Made by a program: the position numbers and the translations under genes
The notes under the pieces: model-generated
Seen by the model: only the letters and a program-made list of their open reading frames with translations
The model's database searches: none
What the model was told of the DNA's origin: nothing
DNA from: Flavobacteriaceae bacterium
GTDB taxonomy: Bacteria > Bacteroidota > Bacteroidia > Flavobacteriales > Weeksellaceae
Direction of reading: 5' to 3'
Assembly (NCBI GenBank): GCA_030538275.1
Contig: JAUNUH010000006.1
Location: forward strand, 118,548-182,547
Length of the DNA stretch: 64,000 nt
Shown here: piece by piece, positions 18,349-25,428 of the stretch
How positions within the stretch are numbered: position 1 is the first letter of the stretch
Layout of the letters: the number at the start of each line of letters is the position of its first letter

Positions 18349-18796
18349 TGAACTGCCTGAATTAAATTTTCCCGAAAAATACCATTTTCGTTTGAGAAAA
18401 ACCGACCATTACCTTCAAATTTTTTGTCCGGTAAGAAAAAAATGGTTTCAAAACACTGCAGAAGAATGGGTGAGACAACACTCAATTCAATTTTTACACA
18501 AAGAATTTCAATACCCATTATCCAGTATAGTTGCCGAGTTTCCGGTGCAAATCAATTATTTACACCAGCGGGCGGATATTATTGTTTTGAAACAAGAAAA
18601 ACCCTGGATTTTAACTGAATGTAAAAAACCTGAAATTCCCATCAATCAGACCATTCTAGACCAAGCTATGCGATATGCGCAACAGATAGGTTGTACATTT
18701 ATTTTTCTAACGAATGGTATTCAACATATTTATTGTCATCTTGATCATGAAAACAAAAAAATTAGTTTCATTGAAAAATTACCCTCCTATCAATAG
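18329..18796 (+). CDS. Small HsdR-N (type I restriction R-subunit N-terminal) domain protein
   Basis: A 155-residue protein consisting only of the domain found at the N-terminus of type I restriction R subunits. Seen are PVRKKWFQNTAEEWVRQ, then the PD-(D/E)XK-like core with Asp in QRADIIVL and ECKKP in WILTECKKP, and FLTNGIQHIYC. No helicase, methylase or specificity gene is nearby. Members of this stand-alone group sit next to holA in many Bacteroidota, so it is more likely a housekeeping nuclease than a restriction enzyme; that last point is inference. Start codons of the two divergent genes overlap. Confidence 0.85.
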   Translation: MDSNSVIELPELNFPEKYHFRLRKTDHYLQIFCPVRKKWFQNTAEEWVRQHSIQFLHKEFQYPLSSIVAEFPVQINYLHQRADIIVLKQEKPWILTECKKPEIPINQTILDQAMRYAQQIGCTFIFLTNGIQHIYCHLDHENKKISFIEKLPSYQ

Positions 18797-18808
18797 AAAA
18801 TCAGCATT

Positions 18809-20227
18809 TTATACGTTTTTTTCTATTTGAGATGCGGCTTCAATTGTTTCTTGGGTTTGTTCTTCGTCCTTACCTACACCTTTGAGCGTGAGAGATATAA
18901 TCCCCGCCAAAATCATTGAAATCCCACCAACGACTACATATCCAATAGCATAATTGTCAAAAATTCCTTTTACAATTGGTCCGCCAAAAATACCATTTAC
19001 GATTTGTGGCAAAACGATAAAAAAGTTAAAAATCCCCATATATACACCCATTTTTTTGAGCGGTAAAGCATTGATTAACATAGCATAAGGCATTGCCAAA
19101 ATACTAGCCCATGCAAAACCAATTCCTAACATCGAAACCCATAACAAGGATGTATCTTTGATGAAATACATAGAAATCAATCCAATTCCACCACAAAATA
19201 AAGCAATGGCATGAGTTTGTTTTTTTCCGATGGCTTTGGACAATGGAATCAAGGCAAATGCAAAAAATACAGCAAATAAATTATAATATCCAAACAACTC
19301 ACCCACTAGGTTTCCCGCATTATTATAGGCTATAGATGTTGCGTCATTTGTAGGTAACTGAAAATGATGTGTTGCTACCGAACTTGTTGTATATACCCAC
19401 ATGGTAAAAAGTGCAAACCACGAAAAAAACTGCACTAATCCCAGACTTTTCATCAAGGAAGGCATTTTAGCAAAATCCTTGAAGATATCTACTAATTTTG
19501 CTTTTTCCTCTTCTTTTATTTCATCTTTTTCTTGAGAAAATGCTTCAAATTCTTGGGGTGAATATTCTTTGGTAGTAAAAATCGTGTAGAGAATGGTTAA
19601 TACCAAAATAGCTGCACCAATATAGAAAGAATAAATTACAGAATTGGGCACAAATCCTTCTGGTGCGTAATTTGAAACGCCAAGAGCAGTGAGCCATGCA
19701 GGCATATTAGATCCAATAACGGCACCAATTCCTATCAAAATAGTCTGAACAGAAAATCCTATCGTTCCTTGATGTTTTGGCAACATATCTCCCACAAGTG
19801 CTCGAAATGGTTCCATAGCCACATTAATCGAAGCATCCATCATGGCCAAGAAAAGTACGGCAAAAAGCAATACGGCACCAGCCAAATAAACGCCTATAGA
19901 TGCTGAATTCGGAAAAAAGACAAGACCTACTGCTGTGAGAATAGCTCCAACGAAGAAATAGGGTTTTCTTCTACCCCATTTTTCAGACCAAGTATGATCT
20001 CCCATATGTCCAATAATGGGTTGTACAATAAGGCCTGTAATGGGTGCAACTAGCCAAAACCAGGACAAATGTCCAACATCTGCTCCCAAGGTTTGTAAAA
20101 TACGGCTAGCATTTCCGTTTTGCAAACCAAAAGCCATTTGTATCCCCAAAAATCCCATGCTCATATTGATAATGGATGTCAAAGACAAAGCGGGTTTTTG
20201 AATTTGTTTTGTTTTGTTTGTTGCCAT
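18809..20227 (-). CDS. SLC45-type MFS transporter
   Basis: A 472-residue, twelve-helix major facilitator protein. The N-terminal half shows GFLGIQMAFGLQNGNASRI, PIIGHMGDHTWSEKWGRRKPY (a form of the MFS loop 2-3 motif) and a long charged central loop of about 40 residues. These resemble the SLC45-like transporters that in Flavobacteriia often carry maltose or sucrose. No sugar-processing genes are adjacent, so the substrate is unproven. The ATG at 20227 begins MATNKTK; the longer frame from 20248 runs into the promoter region. Confidence 0.88.
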   Translation of the reverse strand: MATNKTKQIQKPALSLTSIINMSMGFLGIQMAFGLQNGNASRILQTLGADVGHLSWFWLVAPITGLIVQPIIGHMGDHTWSEKWGRRKPYFFVGAILTAVGLVFFPNSASIGVYLAGAVLLFAVLFLAMMDASINVAMEPFRALVGDMLPKHQGTIGFSVQTILIGIGAVIGSNMPAWLTALGVSNYAPEGFVPNSVIYSFYIGAAILVLTILYTIFTTKEYSPQEFEAFSQEKDEIKEEEKAKLVDIFKDFAKMPSLMKSLGLVQFFSWFALFTMWVYTTSSVATHHFQLPTNDATSIAYNNAGNLVGELFGYYNLFAVFFAFALIPLSKAIGKKQTHAIALFCGGIGLISMYFIKDTSLLWVSMLGIGFAWASILAMPYAMLINALPLKKMGVYMGIFNFFIVLPQIVNGIFGGPIVKGIFDNYAIGYVVVGGISMILAGIISLTLKGVGKDEEQTQETIEAASQIEKNV

Positions 20228-20245
20228 GGAATAGAATTTAAATAA

Positions 20246-20283
20246 CAAATATATTAAATTATGACATGGTGTAAATTATACAC
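20246..20283 (-). promoter_or_regulatory. -7 box and operator-like palindrome upstream of the MFS gene
   Basis: On the minus strand TATATTTG (20253-20246) lies 18 bases before the ATG. In place of a TTG -33 box there is a perfect 5-5-5 palindrome, GTGTA-N5-TACAC (20269-20283). A dyad at the -33 position suggests control by a dimeric regulator. No regulator gene is next to it. Confidence 0.45.
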
Positions 20284-20297
20284 ATCAAAATATTTTA

Positions 20298-20330
20298 ATA
20301 AAAAAACTCCGACCTTTTGAGGGTCGGAGC
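20298..20330 (-). terminator. Rho-independent terminator after the OmpA-like gene
   Basis: Stem CTCCGACC / GGTCGGAG (20307-20314 with 20322-20329) followed on the minus strand by seven T residues. It ends the DUF937-OmpA transcript. Confidence 0.85.
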
Positions 20331-20352
20331 TTGTTCAATTTTTTAGTGAATA

Positions 20353-21729
20353 TTACTTCGAAGTTACTCGAATATCTACACGTCTGTTTTGCGCCATACA
20401 AGCTGGTGTATCGTTTGCTGGACAAACAAAATGTTGAGCACCATAGCCTTCTGCTTCTACTCTAGCGGCATCAATACCTGTATTCACAACATCATTCATT
20501 ACAGCAATAGCTCTATCGTTTGACAAAGGAACATTAATATCGTCTGATCCTGCATTATCAGTATATCCACCAAATTTGGCTTTGGCATTTGGATAAGCTT
20601 TCATGATAGCAGCAATATTATCTAATTGTGCTTTAGATTCTGCTGTAAGTTTATTAGACCCAGTTTCAAAATAAACTCTGTCCAAAGTAATCCATCCTTG
20701 AGTTTTGTCATCTGAAACGGTATTTGCATCATTAGAAATAAAGTCAAATAATTTCCATTCAGTAGAATTATCTCCAACTATTATAGACGTACCATCAGGG
20801 AAAGTGATTTCTCTATCTGCACCTCTATCATAAACGAATCTGTTATTAGCCTCGTCATATTCTCCGCGAATATTAGCTGCTGGAGCAGTTACAGTAGCGT
20901 CATGATCCATTTCTACATCATGCGTTTGAGTTGTAGTAGCGGGCTCGGTAACTTTTTTGTCATCGTTGCATTTTTGCATCAAGAACCAAAGTAGAGCAAG
21001 GGCTGCGATGATACCCAACAAAGGTAATAACCATTTCATGAAGCCGCCACCATTGTCATTATTGTTGTCAAAGTGTTCTTTTTCTTCACGAACATGAGTT
21101 CTGGTAGTATCTACAGCATCTCTCACGGTATCTGTAACTCTTGTGGTAGTAGCCGCAACTTGGTCTGCTACTCTATCACCCCAGTTACTAAGTCCCAAGA
21201 CTCCTCCCAATCCTGCCAAACCAGCTGGAATAGCAGAGAAAATAGAATCTCTTTGATTATCAAACAAGCCCAAAAGGCTAGAAGCATTCAATCCGTCTCC
21301 AGAAATTCTGTTACCCAAAACACTCATGATAAGTGGTAAGATAGAAGCTAGAATACCATCAGAAGATTCTTTTCCAATATTGGCATAATTTGAAATTTCT
21401 TGGCTCAATTTAGCTTCTTTGTCTCCGAAAAGATCGATAAGCATAGAATTTCCTTTAGACATAAGTGAATCTCTATTTTTTTCGAACACATCTGTAAAGG
21501 AATTTCCAGAAAACAAATTCAATAAATTACTATCTGTTGCCAGATTAATTAATGAACTTGCACCACTTTCTGTTCTTGATTTTTCAGAAAAAAATGCTAA
21601 AATAGCTGGAATTGCAGCTGTAATAGCATTAGAAGTATTACCACGGCTTTCTCCCAGGTAATTGCTGATTTTGTCGATTACTGTTGAAGATACTTCATTT
21701 TTAATCGCGTCTAATAAATTTAAACTCAT
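20353..21729 (-). CDS. DUF937-OmpA fusion protein
   Basis: A 458-residue protein in three parts. Residues 1-180 are a DUF937 (YidB-like) helical domain with GDGLNASSLLGLF. Residues 232-251 form one membrane helix, followed by a short linker. Residues 350-458 are an OmpA-like peptidoglycan-binding domain (YFETGSNKL, GGYTDNAGSDDINVPLSNDRA, QNRRVDIRV). The order suggests that DUF937 is cytoplasmic and OmpA periplasmic, linking the inner membrane to the wall. A TATATTTG box lies at 21762-21755, and a strong terminator follows the gene, so it is a single-gene transcript. Confidence 0.92.
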   Translation of the reverse strand: MSLNLLDAIKNEVSSTVIDKISNYLGESRGNTSNAITAAIPAILAFFSEKSRTESGASSLINLATDSNLLNLFSGNSFTDVFEKNRDSLMSKGNSMLIDLFGDKEAKLSQEISNYANIGKESSDGILASILPLIMSVLGNRISGDGLNASSLLGLFDNQRDSIFSAIPAGLAGLGGVLGLSNWGDRVADQVAATTTRVTDTVRDAVDTTRTHVREEKEHFDNNNDNGGGFMKWLLPLLGIIAALALLWFLMQKCNDDKKVTEPATTTQTHDVEMDHDATVTAPAANIRGEYDEANNRFVYDRGADREITFPDGTSIIVGDNSTEWKLFDFISNDANTVSDDKTQGWITLDRVYFETGSNKLTAESKAQLDNIAAIMKAYPNAKAKFGGYTDNAGSDDINVPLSNDRAIAVMNDVVNTGIDAARVEAEGYGAQHFVCPANDTPACMAQNRRVDIRVTSK

Positions 21730-21845
21730 AGTTTTTTCAATTTTAATTACTTAACAAATATAGTTAAAATTTTAATTTGGTTTGTTAAATTCAAAAATTA
21801 CACCAAAATTCAAAAAAATTAAAAGAAAACGTACATTTGCAAGTA

Positions 21846-22715
21846 ATGCACAAATTTTATAAAAGTTTTCTTATTACAGTTTCTAGGCTGCCACTTGGTG
21901 TTCTTTACGGGCTTTCAGACATTTTTTCCTTCTTTCAAAAATTTGTATTCGGTTATCGAAAAGAAGTTGTAATGCAGAATCTCAAAAATTCTTTTCCAGA
22001 GAAATCAGAAAAAGAATTAAAGCAAATATATCATGCATTCTTCAAAAATTTCTATGATTTCATCATCGAATCCTTGAAAGGAATTACCATTACTCAAAAG
22101 CAAATAGATACCAGAATTGAGTTTGAAGGAATTGAAATCCTAGAAAAATATTTGGCTCAGGAAAAAAACATTATGGCATTATGTGGCCATTTATTCAATT
22201 GGGAATGGTTGAAAGGATTGGTGGTGCATGTCCCGCAGAATGACATAAAAGCGGTGTACAGTGTACCATCCAGCAAGTTGGTTCAAGAAATTATAAGTAA
22301 AAGTAGAGAGAAATTTGGAGGAGAAATTATTCCAATGCACGAAGCGAAACAGCTCATAAACAGTGTTCCGCAAAATGGAAATTCTATTTTTTTAATGGTT
22401 GCTGATCAAAGTCCTTACAAAATGGCAATTCGGTATGATTTACAGTTTTTAAACCAAACTACGCCTGTTTTTCAAGGATTCGACAAAATTGCCAGACGAA
22501 ATAATTTAGCGGTCGTATATATAGATATTATCCGAAAAGGACGTGGCCAATTTTTATACAAAATAATTGATATACAACCAGATAACGAAAAGTTTTTTGA
22601 AAATGAAATCATTCATAAATTTTTTAATTTATTAGAAAAAAGCATTCACAAACAACCGTCAAACTATATGTGGACACATCGTCGATGGAAGTACAAAAAA
22701 GGAATAGACTATTGA
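21846..22715 (+). CDS. Lysophospholipid/lipid A acyltransferase family protein (LpxL-like)
   Basis: A 289-residue member of the LpxL/HtrB-type acyltransferases. The family catalytic H-X4-(D/E) motif appears as HLFNWE in CGHLFNWEW, followed by VYSVPSSKLVQEII, MVADQSPYK and the end YMWTHRRWKY, all typical for these enzymes. It should add a secondary acyl chain to lipid A or a related lipid at the inner membrane. The start is ATG 21846; the string TACATTTG (21832-21839) lies directly before it, so the message may be leaderless. Its end overlaps the next glycosyltransferase gene. Confidence 0.92.
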   Translation: MHKFYKSFLITVSRLPLGVLYGLSDIFSFFQKFVFGYRKEVVMQNLKNSFPEKSEKELKQIYHAFFKNFYDFIIESLKGITITQKQIDTRIEFEGIEILEKYLAQEKNIMALCGHLFNWEWLKGLVVHVPQNDIKAVYSVPSSKLVQEIISKSREKFGGEIIPMHEAKQLINSVPQNGNSIFLMVADQSPYKMAIRYDLQFLNQTTPVFQGFDKIARRNNLAVVYIDIIRKGRGQFLYKIIDIQPDNEKFFENEIIHKFFNLLEKSIHKQPSNYMWTHRRWKYKKGIDY

Positions 22716-23695
22716 AAACAGCCGTTGTCATACTCAATTGGAATGGCATAGAATTGTTGAAAAAATTCTTACCATCTGTCACAGAAAATTCGCCGCAAGC
22801 CGATATTTATATTGTAGATAACGCTTCTACCGATGATTCTGTAATTTTTGTAAAATCGAATTTTCCTGAAGTTAAAATCATTCAAAATTCAGAAAATCTA
22901 GGATATGCTGGTGGATACAATGAAGGATTGAAAAGCATAGATGCCGATATTTATTGTTTATTAAATTCTGATGTAGAAGTTACGAAAAACTGGCTTTCTG
23001 CCTTTGAAAATATTTTTAAAAACCCAGAAATTGCTGCTGCTCAACCCAAAATTCTGGATTTCAATCATAAAAATAAATTTGAATATGCCGGAGCTGCAGG
23101 CGGATTTCTAGATAATTTTGGTTACCCCTATTGTCGCGGTCGGGTTTTTTGGACTTTGGAAGAAGATCAAGGTCAATATGATGACGAAATAGAAATCTTC
23201 TGGGCATCTGGTGCATGTTTATTTATTCGGTCAAAGGATTTTTGGGAAATGCAGGGATTTGAAAATGCCTTTTTTGCCCATATGGAAGAAATTGATTTGT
23301 GCTGGAGATTAAGAAATAAAGGCAAAAAAGTATATTATTCTAGTAAATCGACTGTTTATCATCTGGGAGGTGCTACGCTGCATAATAGTCCGCAAAAAAC
23401 CTATCTCAATTTTAGAAACAGCCTTTGGATGTTACTCAGAAATTTGCCGGCCTATAAACTATTTCCGGTGATTTTTACTAGATTGGTGCTAGACGGCATC
23501 ACTGCCATTGTATTTTGGCGATATCACGGATTTGGACATTTGGTTGCCATTTTTAATTCACACATGAGTTTCTATAGCCGTGCCCGTCATTTTTTTAATC
23601 AAAGAAACGGAACAACCAAAGATTTTTGGAAACATCGATTTGTCCCATGGCAATATTTTATTTTGGGTAGAAAAAAAATTGATGAACTCAAATAA
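22685..23695 (+). CDS. Glycosyltransferase family 2
   Basis: A 336-residue GT2 enzyme. The N-terminal nucleotide-sugar fold starts AVVILNWNG and has YIVDNASTDDS, then the metal-binding site LLNSDVEV and the acceptor-region motif FWASGACLFIR with MEEIDLCWR. This pattern matches rhamnosyl-type GT2 enzymes of cell-surface glycan synthesis. ATG 22685 overlaps the upstream acyltransferase gene by 31 bases (an alternative ATG lies at 22670). The tight coupling with an LpxL-like gene suggests a role in lipopolysaccharide or a glycolipid; this is inference. Confidence 0.92.
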   Translation: MEVQKRNRLLKTAVVILNWNGIELLKKFLPSVTENSPQADIYIVDNASTDDSVIFVKSNFPEVKIIQNSENLGYAGGYNEGLKSIDADIYCLLNSDVEVTKNWLSAFENIFKNPEIAAAQPKILDFNHKNKFEYAGAAGGFLDNFGYPYCRGRVFWTLEEDQGQYDDEIEIFWASGACLFIRSKDFWEMQGFENAFFAHMEEIDLCWRLRNKGKKVYYSSKSTVYHLGGATLHNSPQKTYLNFRNSLWMLLRNLPAYKLFPVIFTRLVLDGITAIVFWRYHGFGHLVAIFNSHMSFYSRARHFFNQRNGTTKDFWKHRFVPWQYFILGRKKIDELK

Positions 23696-23813
23696 TTTTC
23701 GATTGAAAAATTAGATTTTGAAAACGTACAATGATTTTCCAACATTGATCGTTTATTATTAAAGAATGGCCATTTTTAAACTAATTCATATATTTACAAT
23801 CAAATATTTTTAA

Positions 23814-24560
23814 ATGAAAAAATCATTTTTTATCCTTTGTCTATTCATTTCATTCCAACTTTTATCTCAGGAAAAATTAAAGATTACCTATGATCATCAA
23901 TATATAACTGATTTTGACCTAACAGATGAGATTAAAAAAAATCCTGAATTTGTAGCAGCCATACGCAAGGCTCGAGAGCAAATTCACAGTTTTGAATTAC
24001 TGATTGATGGAGATGAATCCAACTTTATCCCAATAGAAAAAATTGACAATTCGCCACCGCAAGGTATTAAAATTTCTTTTTCCAAAGGTGGACGCGAACT
24101 TAATTACCGCAATATATCCAAAGGATATTATTTGCGTGAATTAGAGAATTTTAATCAAAAATTTATCATTCATGATTCATTGAAAAAATATGATTGGCAA
24201 ATTGAACGCAGCAAGGATAAAATATTGAATTATGAAGTGCGTAAAGCTGTTGCACAGATAGACAGCCTTACTACAGTGACGGCTTGGTACACGCCAGAAA
24301 TCCCATTAAAGCATGGACCAGACGATTATTGGGGACTGCCAGGCTTGATTTTGAAAGTTGAAGTGGATAAAAATACTAACAATAGAAAAAATCATCATTA
24401 CTTTTCTGCTACAAATATTCAAATTGCTGATTCCAAAGAAAGTATAAAAATACCTACAAAAGGCAAAAAACTGAGTCAAAAAGAATATCAAGAGCTAGAA
24501 AAGACAAAAATCGAAGAAATGAGGCAAATGTATAAAGATGGTGTGGACACCTCAGACTAA
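23814..24560 (+). CDS. GLPGLI family protein (first copy)
   Basis: A 248-residue exported protein with signal peptide MKKSFFILCLFISFQLLSQ. The defining motif WGLPGLILKVE (GLPGLI at residues 174-179) follows AWYTPEIPLKHGP, the conserved block of this Bacteroidota-only family of unknown function. It opens an operon with a second GLPGLI gene (48 bases), a carboxypeptidase-regulatory-like barrel and a thioredoxin-fold protein. No catalytic motif is recognised. A role as periplasmic partner of the barrel is inference from context. Confidence 0.93.
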   Translation: MKKSFFILCLFISFQLLSQEKLKITYDHQYITDFDLTDEIKKNPEFVAAIRKAREQIHSFELLIDGDESNFIPIEKIDNSPPQGIKISFSKGGRELNYRNISKGYYLRELENFNQKFIIHDSLKKYDWQIERSKDKILNYEVRKAVAQIDSLTTVTAWYTPEIPLKHGPDDYWGLPGLILKVEVDKNTNNRKNHHYFSATNIQIADSKESIKIPTKGKKLSQKEYQELEKTKIEEMRQMYKDGVDTSD

Positions 24561-24607
24561 TTCCGTAACATTTGAATCAAAATTCCGTCTTATTTGAAAA
24601 TTAAAAC

Positions 24608-25378
24608 ATGAAAAATTTATTTTTAGGCTTAATCTTTTTGATTTCGGCTCATCTTTTTGCGCAGGAAAAGCAGTTTGTGGAAATATCCTATCTGATGGAA
24701 GTGCAGATGGATGTGGAGCAAATCATTTCACAGGTTCCGCAGGAATATCGTGCGATGGTTGCCGACCAGATTCGGCAAGAACTTGCCGAGGGTATCTATA
24801 TTGATTATACATTGGTAACGAATAGTAATGAGTCAGTATATCAAATGGTGGAACAAATAAACAATTCCCAAACCAGAGGCGGAATGATAGCGCAACAAGT
24901 ACGCAGTTTTGACAAAGGAGTAACCTATAAAAATATTAATGAAAATTATTACCTGAAACCAATAGATGCATTTGGAACTTCGTATTTGTTGAAAGATGAT
25001 TTGCAAAATCACCGCTGGGAAATTACTCGAGATAAGCAAGAAATTGCAGGTTATGAAACCCGTTTTGCCACAGGTATTTTAGAAATAAACGATTCCATAA
25101 CACCGGTAAAAGCTTGGTTTGCACCCAAAATTGCCATTAAAGATGGACCGGGTAGTTTTTGGGGTCTTCCTGGTATGATTTTGAAAACAGAATTTGAAAT
25201 GAATGGAGCTCATGTAATAATTACGGCAAAAGAAATAAAAGTTCGCGAAAAGCCATTAGTCATTAAAAAACCAAGTGGTGGAAAAGAAGTAACAATTGTT
25301 GAATTTCAAAATGAAATGAAAGCTATCCAGGAAAAGTATCAGGAAATGATGGGTGAAGGAGTAGATATTTCAGAATAA
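24608..25378 (+). CDS. GLPGLI family protein (second copy)
   Basis: A 256-residue secreted or periplasmic protein with signal peptide MKNLFLGLIFLISAHLFAQ. It shares the family block with its neighbour: AWFAPKIAIKDGP followed by FWGLPGMILKTEF, where the last residue of the GLPGLI core is varied to GLPGMI. The N-terminal halves are far less alike, so the pair is an old tandem duplication. Function unknown. It lies 48 bases after the first copy and 50 before the barrel gene, consistent with one transcript. Confidence 0.93.
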   Translation: MKNLFLGLIFLISAHLFAQEKQFVEISYLMEVQMDVEQIISQVPQEYRAMVADQIRQELAEGIYIDYTLVTNSNESVYQMVEQINNSQTRGGMIAQQVRSFDKGVTYKNINENYYLKPIDAFGTSYLLKDDLQNHRWEITRDKQEIAGYETRFATGILEINDSITPVKAWFAPKIAIKDGPGSFWGLPGMILKTEFEMNGAHVIITAKEIKVREKPLVIKKPSGGKEVTIVEFQNEMKAIQEKYQEMMGEGVDISE

Positions 25379-25428
25379 TTAAATTTTTAAATCAAAAAAA
25401 CAACAACGGTTGATCAAAAATTAACTGA

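Noticed and set aside
18329..18796. A type I restriction-modification system
   Set aside because: Only the small N-terminal domain is present, with no helicase part and no hsdM or hsdS genes nearby.
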